From Puniceicoccales bacterium Verruco_02 (GTDB lineage: Bacteria > Verrucomicrobiota > Verrucomicrobiia > Opitutales > Oceanipulchritudinaceae): a stretch of DNA of 64,000 bases. The notes under the pieces were generated by a model. That model was not told where the DNA came from. It searched no databases and saw only the letters and a list, made by a program, of their open reading frames with translations. Shown piece by piece: positions 10,993 to 21,583 of the stretch. The stretch is taken from the NCBI GenBank assembly GCA_001604585.1, contig LVBW01000037.1, positions 514 through 64,513 of the forward strand, written 5' to 3'. A program made the position numbers and the translations under genes. The stretch's first letter is position 1, and each line of letters starts with the position of its first letter.

Positions 10993-12354
10993 ATGAACGC
11001 CGGATTCGACATAGCCCTGCTGCGCAAATACGACCGCCCAGCGCCTCGCTACACCTCCTACCCCACGGCGTTGCAATTCAGCCCCGAGGCTGCCCCTGAG
11101 GCCCTGATTGACGAAATCCGCTCCGGCAAAGGGCCTTTGTCCCTGTATCTGCACCTGCCTTTCTGCGAGTCGCTATGCTGGTTCTGCGCCTGCAACACGG
11201 TCATTACGCCAAGCCGCGCCAGCGCCGACCCCTACATCGAGGCTCTTGAAAGGGAGATGGACCTGCATCTGCCCCTACTCCGGTCCGGCAGGACGGTGGA
11301 GCAGCTCCACTTTGGCGGCGGCTCCCCAAACTTCCTAGCGCCTGAACAGCTAGAGCGCGTCTGCTCGGCCATTGGCAGGCGCTTCAGTTTCGCCCCCGAC
11401 GCGGAACTCTCTGTGGAACTAGAGCCCAGGGTGCTCGAAGAGGAGCATCTGGACATACTGCGCGCCCACGGCTTTTCCCGCGCCAGCATAGGCATACAGG
11501 ACTCCGACCCCGCCGTGCAAAAGGCCATACATCGCATCCAGCCCGAGGATATGAACATCCGAGTGATGGGCTGGCTGCGCGAGCGCGGCTTCAACTCGAT
11601 CAACATCGACCTCATTTACGGCCTGCCCGGCCAGACGCAGCAGAGCTACGCCCGCACTCTGGAACACGTCATAAGCCTATCGCCGGAGCGCGTGGCAGTG
11701 TTCAACTACGCGCATGTGCCCTGGATGAAGCCAGCGCAGAAGAACATACTCATGCACGGGCCTCTGCCCGGGCCGGAGGAAAAGCTGGGCCTATTGACGC
11801 TGGCCATCGAAAAGCTCACTGGCGCAGGCTACCAGTTCATAGGACTGGACCACTTTGCCAAGCCGGGCGACGAACTCTGCCTCGCCCAAAAGGAAGGGAC
11901 GATGCAGCGCAACTTTCAGGGCTACAGCACCCGTGCCGGGGCGGAGCTGTTGGCCTTCGGCTCCAGCTCCATCGCGCAAAGCCGCCGCAGCTACCGCCAG
12001 AACGCGCATTCGCTGGAGGGCTACTACAAAGCACTGGACGAGGGGCGCCTGCCAATAGAGCGTGGCATAATTCTGACGGACGAAGACCTGTTGCGCCGCA
12101 CGGTGATTATGCGCGTGATGTGCGATCTGTCGCTCGACTATGCGGCGATGGGCAGGCTGACGGGTGTGGACTTTGCCAAGTTCTTCGCGCCGGAAATCGC
12201 CGCTATGGACGAGATGGAGGCCGACGGCCTGTTGCGCCGCCACCCCGAAGGCTTGGAGCTGACCCCTCTTGGCCGCCTGCTTGTGCGCAACATAGCCCTG
12301 CTCTTCGACCAGCACTTCAAGGGCGGCGAGAAGCGGCATTCGCGCTCTGTGTAG
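10993..12354 (+). CDS. hemN: Oxygen-independent coproporphyrinogen III oxidase (radical SAM)
   Basis: YLHLPFCESLCWFCACNTVIT (CxxxCxxC), LHFGGGSPNFL, GFNSINIDLIYGLPGQ. The longer ORF (10780) extends back over the terminator; ATG at 10993 preferred. Confidence 0.92.
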   Translation: MNAGFDIALLRKYDRPAPRYTSYPTALQFSPEAAPEALIDEIRSGKGPLSLYLHLPFCESLCWFCACNTVITPSRASADPYIEALEREMDLHLPLLRSGRTVEQLHFGGGSPNFLAPEQLERVCSAIGRRFSFAPDAELSVELEPRVLEEEHLDILRAHGFSRASIGIQDSDPAVQKAIHRIQPEDMNIRVMGWLRERGFNSINIDLIYGLPGQTQQSYARTLEHVISLSPERVAVFNYAHVPWMKPAQKNILMHGPLPGPEEKLGLLTLAIEKLTGAGYQFIGLDHFAKPGDELCLAQKEGTMQRNFQGYSTRAGAELLAFGSSSIAQSRRSYRQNAHSLEGYYKALDEGRLPIERGIILTDEDLLRRTVIMRVMCDLSLDYAAMGRLTGVDFAKFFAPEIAAMDEMEADGLLRRHPEGLELTPLGRLLVRNIALLFDQHFKGGEKRHSRSV

Positions 12355-12433
12355 GGTTGCCCTGCGCATGGGTTCCTGTTTTGCTTCACAAGCACGGAGC
12401 CGCGCTCCATTTCTCCCGCCACTTCATTTCCCC

Positions 12434-13720
12434 ATGACAGAGCAGACCAAGATAGACGAACTTGTGACCAACTGCGCCAAGGAAGCCCTTGCCGCCTCCC
12501 GCGTCATGGCCAATCTGCCCGCGCACCGCAAGAACGTGGCCCTGCTGAAAATGGCGGAAATGCTGGAGCGGCGCACTGACGAGCTGCTGGCGGCCAACGC
12601 ACGCGACGTGGAGGCAGCACGCATAGGTGGCCTCTCCGGCGCCATGCTGGACCGGTTGCTGCTCGACCCCAAGCGCATCGCAAAAATCGCGCTGGGTGTG
12701 CGTCAGGTGGCCGAGCTGCCAGACCCCGTCGGCGAACAGCTCGAAAAGAGCGTCCGCCCCAACGGCCTCGACATCCGCAAGGTGCGCGTCCCCATCGGCG
12801 TCATCGGCATCATCTACGAGAGTCGCCCCAACGTTACGATCGACTGCGCCGTGCTCTGCTTCAAGAGCGGCAATGCCTGCTTACTGCGCGGCGGGCGCGA
12901 GTCCTATCACAGCAACGTTGCCCTTGTTAAGTGCGTCCACGAGGTGCTGGAATCCGAAGGCCTGCCCAAGGCCTCCGTCAGCTTCATCGAGACCACCGAG
13001 CGCTACGCCCTGCACCGTCTGCTCAAGCTCGACCAGTATGTGCACTGCATAATCCCGCGCGGTGGCGAGGGCCTCATCCGCATGGTGACCGAGGAGGCGC
13101 ACATGCCCGTGATCAAGCATTACAAGGGCGTGTGTAATGCCTACATCGACAAGGCCGCCGACAAGGACATGGCCGTCAAGATTGTCACCAACGCCAAGGT
13201 GCAACGTCCCGGCGTGTGCAACGCGATCGAGAACCTCGTGGTGCATCAGGATGTTGTGGACAGCGTGTTCCCCTACGTAGCGCGCAGTCTTGTGCGCAAC
13301 GGCGTGGAGCTGCGCTGCGACGTGCGCTCGCGCATGGCTCTGGAGGCCTTCGGAGGCTTCTCAAACCTCAAGGACGCAAGCGAGGATGACTATCACGAGG
13401 AGTATCTGGACCTTGTCATCGCCGTGCGCGTGGTGCACGACACCGAGGCCGCCATACAGTTTGTCAACACCTACGGCTCTGCCCACAGCGACGTAATAAT
13501 CAGCGGCGACGAGGCTGCGGCCAAGGCATTCATGGCAGGCGTGGACAGCGCCACTGTGTACTGGAATGCTTCGACGCGCTTCACCGATGGCTTCGAGTTC
13601 GGCATGGGTGCGGAGATAGGCATTTCAACGGACAAGCTGCACGCTCGCGGCCCGATGGGCCTCAAGGAGCTGACCACATACAAGTATGTGATATACGGGC
13701 AGGGCCAGATTCGCAGCTAG
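12434..13720 (+). CDS. proA: Glutamate-5-semialdehyde dehydrogenase (gamma-glutamyl phosphate reductase)
   Basis: IGVIGIIYESRPNVTIDCAVLCFKSGNACLLRGGRES, VQRPGVCNAIENLVVH, GMGAEIGISTDKLHARGPMGLKELTTYKYV. Confidence 0.96.
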   Translation: MTEQTKIDELVTNCAKEALAASRVMANLPAHRKNVALLKMAEMLERRTDELLAANARDVEAARIGGLSGAMLDRLLLDPKRIAKIALGVRQVAELPDPVGEQLEKSVRPNGLDIRKVRVPIGVIGIIYESRPNVTIDCAVLCFKSGNACLLRGGRESYHSNVALVKCVHEVLESEGLPKASVSFIETTERYALHRLLKLDQYVHCIIPRGGEGLIRMVTEEAHMPVIKHYKGVCNAYIDKAADKDMAVKIVTNAKVQRPGVCNAIENLVVHQDVVDSVFPYVARSLVRNGVELRCDVRSRMALEAFGGFSNLKDASEDDYHEEYLDLVIAVRVVHDTEAAIQFVNTYGSAHSDVIISGDEAAAKAFMAGVDSATVYWNASTRFTDGFEFGMGAEIGISTDKLHARGPMGLKELTTYKYVIYGQGQIRS

Positions 13721-13798
13721 GCGTTCTCACGCTTTTCACGCGTTTTTCCGTTCGTGCTTGACCGGCTCTAGGCGTATATTGGCAGGGACGCCTACGCC

Positions 13799-14089
13799 AT
13801 GTTCATCATCCACATTCATTACACCGTGCCCCTCGAAACCGTGGACAGGCACCTGCCAGCGCATGTCGAGTGGTTGCACGAGCACGAGAATGCCGGGCAC
13901 TTTGTCGTTTACGGACGCCTGGTGCCCCGCACGGGCGGGGTGATAGTGGCCGACCTGCCAACGCGGGCCGAACTGGACGCAATTCTTGCAAGGGACCCCT
14001 TCATGCTGCATGGCGTGGGAACATACAAGGTAATCGAATTCTCCGAGAACAAGGGCTACCGCAGAAACAGGGACATCAAGAGGGCATAA
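13799..14089 (+). CDS. YciI-like domain protein
   Basis: HLPAHVEWLHEHENAGHFVVYGRLVPRTGGVIVADLPTRAELDAILARDPF resembles the YciI fold. Confidence 0.8.
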   Translation: MFIIHIHYTVPLETVDRHLPAHVEWLHEHENAGHFVVYGRLVPRTGGVIVADLPTRAELDAILARDPFMLHGVGTYKVIEFSENKGYRRNRDIKRA

Positions 14090-14137
14090 AACACCCGTGC
14101 TTACCCATACCCATCAACTCTTCCACTAGATATACAT

Positions 14138-15307
14138 ATGGAAAACTTCAGCTTTCAGAACACGACCAAGATCATTTTCGGCCGCGGCACCCAGCATCAG
14201 GTCGGCGCGGAATGCCGCCACCACGCCCGCAAGGTGCTCCTGCACTTCGGCGGCCAGAGCATAAAAAAGAGCGGCCTATACGATCAGGTCGTTGCCTCGC
14301 TAATAGACGCGGGCGTTGAGTTCGTGGAGCTTGGCGGCGTGCAACCCAATCCCCGGCTCGCGCTTGTCCACAAGGGCGTCGAGCTTTGCCGTGCCGAAGG
14401 CGTGGAGCTGATTCTCGCCGTGGGCGGAGGCAGCGTCATCGACTCGGCCAAGGCTATCGCGATGGGCGTGCCTTACGAAGGCGACGTGTGGGATTTTTAC
14501 TCATACAAGACCGAGCCAAAGACGGCCCTGCCAGTGGCCACGGTCCTGACAATCCCGGCTGCGGGCAGCGAGTCTAGCGACTCCAGCGTAATTACCAAGG
14601 AGGAGGGCTGGCGCAAGAACGGCTTCACGCACAAGGTGCAGACGCCCGTTTTTTCCATCCTGAACCCGGAGCTGGCCTTCACCCTGCCAAAGTATCAGGT
14701 GGCCTGCGGGGCGGCGGACATAATGAGCCACCTGATGGAGCGCTACTTCACCAACGCCCGCCCGGTGGAACTGACTGACGCGCTTATCGAGGCGACCTTG
14801 CGCACGATGATACGCAACGTGCCCAAGGTGCTGGCCAACATGCAGGATTACGACGCATGGGCGGAAGTCATGTGGAGCGGCTGCGTGGCGCACAACAACC
14901 TCTTGGACACGGGCCGCATTGGCGACTGGGCCTCGCACGGCATAGAGCACGAGCTGTCGGCCATGTACGATGTGGCGCACGGCGCGGGCCTTGCGGTGGT
15001 CTTCCCGGCATGGATGAGGCACGTTTACAGGCAGGATACGAACCGCTTTGTGCGCTTCGCGGTGGAGGTGTGGGGCCTGCGCAACGACTACTGGAACCCG
15101 GAGGCGACGGCGCTGGCTGGCGTGCAGGCGCTTCAGGATTTCTGGGTGTCGATAGGTATGCCAAGGAATCTTGCCGAGCTTGGCGCCTCACCGGAAAAAA
15201 TCGACCAGATGGCGACTCTGGCCACGGGTGGGGACAGGTGGACCCTTGGCAACTTCAGAAAACTGGGGCAGGCAGACGTGGCCGCCATCCTGCGCGGAGC
15301 GGTGTAA
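14138..15307 (+). CDS. Iron-containing (butanol-type) alcohol dehydrogenase
   Basis: FGRGTQHQVG, GGVQPNPRLALVHKGVELC, AVGGGSVIDSAKAIAMG, SHGIEHELSAMYDVAHGAGLAVVFPAWM. Confidence 0.92.
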   Translation: MENFSFQNTTKIIFGRGTQHQVGAECRHHARKVLLHFGGQSIKKSGLYDQVVASLIDAGVEFVELGGVQPNPRLALVHKGVELCRAEGVELILAVGGGSVIDSAKAIAMGVPYEGDVWDFYSYKTEPKTALPVATVLTIPAAGSESSDSSVITKEEGWRKNGFTHKVQTPVFSILNPELAFTLPKYQVACGAADIMSHLMERYFTNARPVELTDALIEATLRTMIRNVPKVLANMQDYDAWAEVMWSGCVAHNNLLDTGRIGDWASHGIEHELSAMYDVAHGAGLAVVFPAWMRHVYRQDTNRFVRFAVEVWGLRNDYWNPEATALAGVQALQDFWVSIGMPRNLAELGASPEKIDQMATLATGGDRWTLGNFRKLGQADVAAILRGAV

Positions 15308-15408
15308 TTAGGCCACCACTAACAACGTATGGTTTCTGCCGCGAACGGACCTTGCGGCGGCTTTCATACCCCTTGCGCGAAGGCCCGTTCGTTGACATAG
15401 TATCGCCC

Positions 15409-17469
15409 ATGAGCGGGGAAGAAACCTTTCCACAGAGTTATTCACGTTCGCGCCTTGCACCACTGCGCCGCCTGAGCCGCGAAGTGCACATCGGACAGCT
15501 TTGCATCGGCGGGAACAACCCCGTGGCCGTGCAGAGCATGACCAACACGCCGACAACGGACCTGCGGGCAACCGTGGCGCAGGCCATAGCTCTTGCCGAA
15601 GCTGGCTGTCAGATAGTACGCATAACTGCGCCCAATGTGCAGGCGGCAAAGGCGCTTGGCGAAATACGACGCGAGTTTAGCTCCGCAGGGTTCCCCGCCC
15701 TGCCCCTTGTTGCGGACATCCACTTTCTACCTGCCGCCGCTATGGAGGCCGCCCTGCATGTGGAGAAAATCCGCATTAACCCCGGCAACTATGCCGACCG
15801 CAAGCTATCCGAGGCGCGCGATTACACGGAGGCCGAATACGCCGCAGAGCTGGAGCGCCTGCACGAGGCGGTGACCCCCCTTGTGCTGCGATGCCGGGAG
15901 CTAGGCCGCGCTATCCGCGTTGGCGTAAACCACGGCTCGCTTTCGGACCGCATAATGAACCGCTACGGCGACACGCCCGAAGGCATGTGCGAGAGCGCTC
16001 TGGAATTTATCCGCATCTGCGAGGCGCACCACTTCCGCGACATCGTGGTTTCGCTGAAGGCGTCCAACCCCAAGGTGATGATTCAGGCAACGCGCCTGAT
16101 GGCGGCCCGCATGGATGCCGAGGGCTTCAACTACCCCCTGCACTTAGGCGTGACGGAGGCTGGCGGGGGCGAGGACGCCCGCGTAAAGAGCGCGCTGGGC
16201 ATCGGCACCATGCTGCGCGACGGCCTTGGCGACACAATCCGCGTCTCGCTGACCGAAGACCCCGTGGCGGAACTGCCCGTGGCTCTGGCATTGGCGCGCG
16301 AGGCGGAAAGGCTCTGGGCCAAGGCGGACAAATCCCCCGTGGAGGCCGCCGCCCTGCCGCGTATAGAAAGCAATCCCTACGCCTTCAGCCGCCGAGAAAG
16401 CGTGGTTATTGCGCCCGGCTCCACACTGGCGGCCGGTGGAGGGGAAGTGCCGCGCGTGGCCCTTGTGCTCGCCAAAGAGCCGGACGGGAGCCTGCTGCGA
16501 GAGCTGGACAAATGGCAGAGGCACAACCCGAAAATGCCCGTCGAACTTCTCTCCTTTCCCGTCGTTGACCCGGCCTCGGCCTGCGCCCTGCCCACCGTCG
16601 GGGGGCCGTACATGTGCCCGCCCCTGCTGGCGGACCTCTGCCCCGCGCCGGGAGAGAACCTTGTCACCCTGCTTGCAATGCTTTCGCCGCGCATGAAACT
16701 GCGCGCCTTTTGCTGCCGCCCTCAGGACGAGGCGGAGCTAGCCGCAGCACTGGTGAAGGCGAACGATCTGGCCGCCATACTGGCGCTGGATCTTAGCCCT
16801 GAAGGGCTGGCCAATCTATTGCCAGCACTCAGGGGGAGCGATCCTTCCAGGTACATGTTCACCTGCACCCGTCCGCAGGCACCTATGCACCCGGCGGGTG
16901 CATACCGACTTGTCGCAGAGCTGCTTCGCAAGGCGGGGTTGGCCAGCCCCATCTGGATACGCCACACGCCCGCCCTTGTGGACGGCGCGTGCAGCGGCCT
17001 GCCTGCCGACGACACGGCCATGATGATGGACGCCGCCGTGCTCATTGGCGGCCTGCTCTGCGATGGCATAGGCGACATCGTGAGCGTCGAAACAGCGGCA
17101 ACGCCGGAACGCAGCGTCGAGATAGCCTACGGCATTCTGCAAGGCTCGCGCACGCGTTCCACACGCACCGAATACGTCGCCTGCCCCAGTTGCGGGCGCA
17201 CACTGTTTGACCTTGAGAGCACGACGCAGCGGGTCCGCGCAGCCACGGGGCACCTTGAGGGGGTGACTATCGCCATTATGGGCTGCATCGTCAATGGGCC
17301 GGGCGAGATGGCCGATGCGGATTTTGGTTACGTGGGCGGCGCGCCGGGCAGGATTAACCTCTATGTAGGGAAGAAACCCGTGCAGTTCAACATCCCATCC
17401 TCTGAAGCGGTCGAGCGTCTCGTGGCCCTTATCAAGGAACGGGGCAAATGGCGCGAGCCGCCCAAATAG
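15409..17469 (+). CDS. ispG: 4-hydroxy-3-methylbut-2-enyl-diphosphate synthase, long (insert-containing) form
   Basis: VQSMTNTPTTDLRATVAQAIALAEAGCQIVRIT, LVADIHFLP, KIRINPGN, C-terminal CPSCGRTLFDLE and MGCIVNGPGEMADADFGYVGGAPG; 687 aa from ATG 15409. Confidence 0.94.
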   Translation: MSGEETFPQSYSRSRLAPLRRLSREVHIGQLCIGGNNPVAVQSMTNTPTTDLRATVAQAIALAEAGCQIVRITAPNVQAAKALGEIRREFSSAGFPALPLVADIHFLPAAAMEAALHVEKIRINPGNYADRKLSEARDYTEAEYAAELERLHEAVTPLVLRCRELGRAIRVGVNHGSLSDRIMNRYGDTPEGMCESALEFIRICEAHHFRDIVVSLKASNPKVMIQATRLMAARMDAEGFNYPLHLGVTEAGGGEDARVKSALGIGTMLRDGLGDTIRVSLTEDPVAELPVALALAREAERLWAKADKSPVEAAALPRIESNPYAFSRRESVVIAPGSTLAAGGGEVPRVALVLAKEPDGSLLRELDKWQRHNPKMPVELLSFPVVDPASACALPTVGGPYMCPPLLADLCPAPGENLVTLLAMLSPRMKLRAFCCRPQDEAELAAALVKANDLAAILALDLSPEGLANLLPALRGSDPSRYMFTCTRPQAPMHPAGAYRLVAELLRKAGLASPIWIRHTPALVDGACSGLPADDTAMMMDAAVLIGGLLCDGIGDIVSVETAATPERSVEIAYGILQGSRTRSTRTEYVACPSCGRTLFDLESTTQRVRAATGHLEGVTIAIMGCIVNGPGEMADADFGYVGGAPGRINLYVGKKPVQFNIPSSEAVERLVALIKERGKWREPPK

Positions 17470-17528
17470 AGCCTTACTCCCCGAACGGGCATTTAGCCAA
17501 GCCCTCCCCTCTTCTGCCAATGCACACG

Positions 17529-18047
17529 ATGAACAAACTGCTCTCCGCCCTGCTGCTTGCGCTAGGCGGATGTGTGGGTGTCCCCCAAGGCTTGGAGCCG
17601 GTGCAGGGCTTCGAGCTGGAGCGTTACCTCGGCACCTGGTACGAGATAGCTCGGCTGGACCACTCCTTCGAGCGCGGCCTCAGCCGGGTGAGCGCCACGT
17701 ACAGCCTTCGCGAGGACGGCGGGGTGCGCGTGCGAAACAGGGGCTATTCAGCAAAGCATGGCCGCTGGAAAGAGGCCGTTGGCCGGGCCTATTTTGTGGG
17801 CGGTGCCGATGCTGGGCACCTCAAGGTGTCGTTTTTCGGCCCCTTCTACGGCACTTACGTCATCGTCCATCTGGACCGCGAAAATTATCAGTACGCGCTG
17901 GTCTGCGGGCCGGACCACGGCTTCCTGTGGATTCTCTCGCGCGAGCCACAGATTGCCCCGGATACGCTGGCCATGTTGCTGGCGCGGGCAAAGTCGCTCG
18001 GCTTCGACACCGAGGCCCTGATTTTCGTAAAACACGGGGAGGATTGA
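17529..18047 (+). CDS. Lipocalin family lipoprotein (Blc-like)
   Basis: Lipoprotein signal [61 protein letters not shown]. Confidence 0.88.
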   Translation: MNKLLSALLLALGGCVGVPQGLEPVQGFELERYLGTWYEIARLDHSFERGLSRVSATYSLREDGGVRVRNRGYSAKHGRWKEAVGRAYFVGGADAGHLKVSFFGPFYGTYVIVHLDRENYQYALVCGPDHGFLWILSREPQIAPDTLAMLLARAKSLGFDTEALIFVKHGED

Positions 18048-18123
18048 GCGCATTGCGCAACAAAGCCTGATATTTCACTCCAGTTTGCTTTCCCAAGTCT
18101 CAAAACAGTGTATCAATCACATT

Positions 18124-19401
18124 ATGGCCAGCGAAGTTAAGGTACCCCAGATGGGTGAGTCCATCACGTCCGGCATACTTGCAAAGTGGCTCGTCGCAGA
18201 TGGTGCGTCGGTCCGGCAGGACCAGCCGCTTTTCTCCCTCGAAACGGACAAGGTGACCGCCGAGGTCAACTCCCCGGCAGCGGGTGTCATCCGCCAGAAG
18301 GCGGCCGAGGGGGCCGAGGTGGCCGTGGGTTCCGTTGTCGCCCTTGTGGAAGAGTCCGCAGAGGTGGCGGCAGCAGCCCCGGCGGCAGCACCCGCCAGCG
18401 CCACTGCCGATGCGAAGTCCGCCCCGCAGTCCGGCCCGGCTGCGCGCAGGCTGGCCGCTGAAAAGGGCGTGGACACGGCGGAGATTCCCGGCACTGGCAG
18501 GGATGGTCGAGTGACCAAGGGGGACATCATCGCCGCTGCCGCTTCGCCTGTTGCGGCCACCCCCACCACGGTCAATCCGCAGATTACCGACGCTGTGACG
18601 GCTGCGGCCCCGCAAAAGGCTCCCGCCCCGGCACAAGCGCCCGCGCAGGCGCAAAAAGCTGTGCCCGTAGCACCCGCCGCCCCTGCAACCGCTCCGGCTT
18701 CGGCCCGGCAGACGCGGCGCAAGATGACGCCTCTGCGCCGTCGCGTGGCCGAGAGGCTGGTCCGCGCAAAGCAGGAGGCCGCGATGCTGACCACTTTCAA
18801 CGAGGTGGACATGAGCGCGGTCATGGAGCTGCGCAAGGTGCATCAGGAGGCTTTTCAGAAGAGGCACGGGGTGAAGCTGGGCTTCATGTCATTCTTTGTG
18901 AAGGCCGTCGTTCAGGCGCTCAAGGAGGTGCCCGAGGTCAATACGCAGCTCGATGGCGACGAGATCGTGGAGAACCATTTTTACGACATAGGCATTGCCG
19001 TTGGCGCGCCGCGCGGACTGGTGGTGCCGGTCCTGCGCGATGCGGACCGCAAGGGCTTTGCGCAGGTGGAGAAGGACATTCTCGCCTATGGGCAGAAGGC
19101 GCGGGACGGCAAGTTGTCCATAGACGAGCTGACGGGCGGCGTCTTCACCATAACCAACGGCGGCATTTATGGCTCTCTGATGTCAACTCCTATACTGAAC
19201 CCGCCACAGAGCGGCATCTTGGGTATGCACGCCATAAAGGAACGTGCAGTGGTGGTGGATGGTCAGGTCGTGGCAAGGCCGATGATGTATATAGCGCTGT
19301 CCTACGATCACCGGGTGATAGACGGCAAGGAGGCCGTGACTTTCCTAGTGAAGGTAAAGGAGGCAATTGAAGACCCGATAAGGTTACTCTTCGAGGTGTA
19401 A
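18124..19401 (+). CDS. sucB: Dihydrolipoyllysine succinyltransferase-like E2 component
   Basis: [18 protein letters not shown], lipoyl motif [14 protein letters not shown]3-binding domain, [30 protein letters not shown]-like C-terminus (observed [17 protein letters not shown]). Confidence 0.9.
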   Translation: MASEVKVPQMGESITSGILAKWLVADGASVRQDQPLFSLETDKVTAEVNSPAAGVIRQKAAEGAEVAVGSVVALVEESAEVAAAAPAAAPASATADAKSAPQSGPAARRLAAEKGVDTAEIPGTGRDGRVTKGDIIAAAASPVAATPTTVNPQITDAVTAAAPQKAPAPAQAPAQAQKAVPVAPAAPATAPASARQTRRKMTPLRRRVAERLVRAKQEAAMLTTFNEVDMSAVMELRKVHQEAFQKRHGVKLGFMSFFVKAVVQALKEVPEVNTQLDGDEIVENHFYDIGIAVGAPRGLVVPVLRDADRKGFAQVEKDILAYGQKARDGKLSIDELTGGVFTITNGGIYGSLMSTPILNPPQSGILGMHAIKERAVVVDGQVVARPMMYIALSYDHRVIDGKEAVTFLVKVKEAIEDPIRLLFEV

Positions 19402-19532
19402 CAGGGATGTAACAGGGGAAACTTCGAACCAAATCTGGCAGTGAAACCAATGGTTAAAGTAGCCTCATTGTATCTGCGTAAATCCCTTTTTATCTGCGGT
19501 TAAAGATTCTTATTCTTCCCCCCCCCTCCCCC

Positions 19533-20903
19533 ATGAGCACCATTGACATTGCCATAATCGGCGCCGGACCCGGCGGTTACGTCTGCGCCCTTCGCGCCGC
19601 AAAGCTGGGCCTCTCTGTTGCGCTTGTCGATGAGCGCACCTCGCTCGGCGGCACCTGCCTAAATATCGGCTGCATTCCCTCAAAGACTCTGCTGCACTCC
19701 AGCGAGCTGCTCTCTGAAATGCAGAACGACGCCGCCTCGAACGGCATTGCTCTGGCGGGCGTCCCCACGATGGACATACCGCTCATGATGCAGCGCAAAC
19801 TGGGCGTGGTGGCCAAACTGGCAGGCGGTATCGCACTGCTCTGCAAGCAGGCCAAGGTCACGGTCCTGCAAGGGCGCGCAACGCTTCTTGGCGAAGGCAA
19901 AGTCGGCATCGAAGGCCGGGATACAGGCGAAATATCCGCGAAAAACATCGTGCTGGCCACAGGCTCGGTTCCCGTTGAGCTGCCCTTCATGAAGTTCGAC
20001 GGGCAGAGCATAGTTTCCAGCACCGAGGCGCTCGCCTTCGACAAGGTGCCGGGCAAGCTGCTCGTAATCGGCGCCGGGGCCATCGGGCTGGAGCTTGGCA
20101 GCGTATGGGCGCGCCTTGGCAGCGAGGTCACGGTGCTGGAATTTCTCCCGCAGATTGCGCCGACTTTCGACGCCGACATTTCCCGCCACCTTCAGCGCAG
20201 CCTTGCAAGACAGGGCCTGATTTTCCACCTCGAAACCAAGGTGACAGGCTGCGAAGTGAAGGACGGCAGGGCCGTGGTGACTGCCGAAAAGGGCGGCCAG
20301 GGCCTGAGCTTCGAGGCCGACAAGGTGCTCGTGGCCGTGGGCCGCAGGCCGAACACTGCGGGCCTGAACCTTGAGGCCGCAGGGGTGACGCTGGATGCGA
20401 AGGGCCGCGTCGAAACCGATGCCGGGCTGCGCACAAAGGCAGCTGGCGTCTGGGCCATTGGCGACCTTGTGGCCGGCCCTATGCTCGCGCACAAGGCCGA
20501 GGCAGAGGCGCATCTTGTAGCCGAGCGCATTGCCGGGCACAAGGCCTTGCCCCTGGACCACGACAATATCCCCGGCGTAGTTTACACAAGCCCCGAGGCG
20601 GCCAGCGCGGGCCTTACAGAGAAAATGGCAAAGGAGCGCGGGCTGGAGGTCAAGGTGGGCAAGTCCTTCTACGCGGCGAATGGGCGCGCCCTAGCCAGTG
20701 ACGCGGCGGACGGCTACGCAAAAGTGATTTCCGACAAGGCCACGGACCGCCTGCTGGGCGTGCAGATAGTGGGCGCAAGCGCGTCCGAACTTATAGCCGA
20801 GGCCGTGGCGCACCTCGAATACGGCGGCAGCGCCGAGGACATTGCCCTGTGCGTGCACGCGCACCCCACCCTATCCGAAGTGCTCAAGGCAGCCGCGCAA
20901 TAG
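19533..20903 (+). CDS. lpdA: Dihydrolipoyl dehydrogenase (E3)
   Basis: IIGAGPGGYVCALRAAKLGLSVALVDE, GGTCLNIGCIPSKTLLHSSE, VWAIGDLVAGPMLAHKAEAE, HAHPTLSE. Confidence 0.96.
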   Translation: MSTIDIAIIGAGPGGYVCALRAAKLGLSVALVDERTSLGGTCLNIGCIPSKTLLHSSELLSEMQNDAASNGIALAGVPTMDIPLMMQRKLGVVAKLAGGIALLCKQAKVTVLQGRATLLGEGKVGIEGRDTGEISAKNIVLATGSVPVELPFMKFDGQSIVSSTEALAFDKVPGKLLVIGAGAIGLELGSVWARLGSEVTVLEFLPQIAPTFDADISRHLQRSLARQGLIFHLETKVTGCEVKDGRAVVTAEKGGQGLSFEADKVLVAVGRRPNTAGLNLEAAGVTLDAKGRVETDAGLRTKAAGVWAIGDLVAGPMLAHKAEAEAHLVAERIAGHKALPLDHDNIPGVVYTSPEAASAGLTEKMAKERGLEVKVGKSFYAANGRALASDAADGYAKVISDKATDRLLGVQIVGASASELIAEAVAHLEYGGSAEDIALCVHAHPTLSEVLKAAAQ

Positions 20904-20931
20904 TGCTTGAGGTGGCCAAGAATTATTGCTC

Positions 20932-21336
20932 ATGAGACAAGTCGCCGCTCCCGACAAGTTCACCCTCGAAACAGAACTTGGTGATGCCTTCCCGATGTGG
21001 GAGGCCATACTATGCAGAATCGACGCCGTATATGGCCCCCTCTCCCCATACTGGACGCCCTCGAAAGTAGCATTTGGCAAAGTCTGTGTGCTCTGCAATG
21101 GCAAGCGGAACCTCGTGTATCTGACTCCTGAACGAGGAAGCATACTGGCAACCCTCGCGCTGGGAGAAAAAGCCTGCGAAGCGGCGTTCCAAAGTGGACT
21201 GCCTGATGAGGCAAAGACCAACATCGCGAACTCGAAAAAGTATGTCGAAGGCAGATCCGTTCGCATGAATGTCAATGACACGGACGCCCTGTCAGTGCTT
21301 GAACAACTGCTGGTGTTCAAGACCAGATCTTCTTAA
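20932..21336 (+). CDS. Small protein, DUF3788-like
   Basis: 134 aa; WEAILCRIDAVYGPLSPYWTPSKVAFGKVCVLCNGKRNLVYLTPERGSILATLALGEKA resembles DUF3788 proteins from memory. Confidence 0.6.
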   Translation: MRQVAAPDKFTLETELGDAFPMWEAILCRIDAVYGPLSPYWTPSKVAFGKVCVLCNGKRNLVYLTPERGSILATLALGEKACEAAFQSGLPDEAKTNIANSKKYVEGRSVRMNVNDTDALSVLEQLLVFKTRSS

Positions 21337-21546
21337 GGGACCGACCGTCCTTCTGCCTTCAAGTCCTGCGTATTCCGCCCTGTAACGCCAACGGAAGAGT
21401 AATGTCACAACGTAGAGAAATAACGACGTTACTTTAGTTTGCAAACGACGTGATGCTATTCTAGTTGTATTGCGTGCGAAATATCGGCACCATGCATGAA
21501 CCGTCGCCGCCCCCTCGGCCAACAAGCTGAATGGGTCCCATGTCCA

Positions 21547-21560
21547 TGCTTTGCAAAGCA
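21547..21560. promoter_or_regulatory. 14-bp perfect palindrome TGCTTTGCAAAGCA in the leader of the DUF2589 gene
   Basis: Direct reading; 10 bp before the AGGAGA Shine-Dalgarno. Confidence 0.4.
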
Positions 21561-21583
21561 ATACACAACAGGAGAAATAGCTC

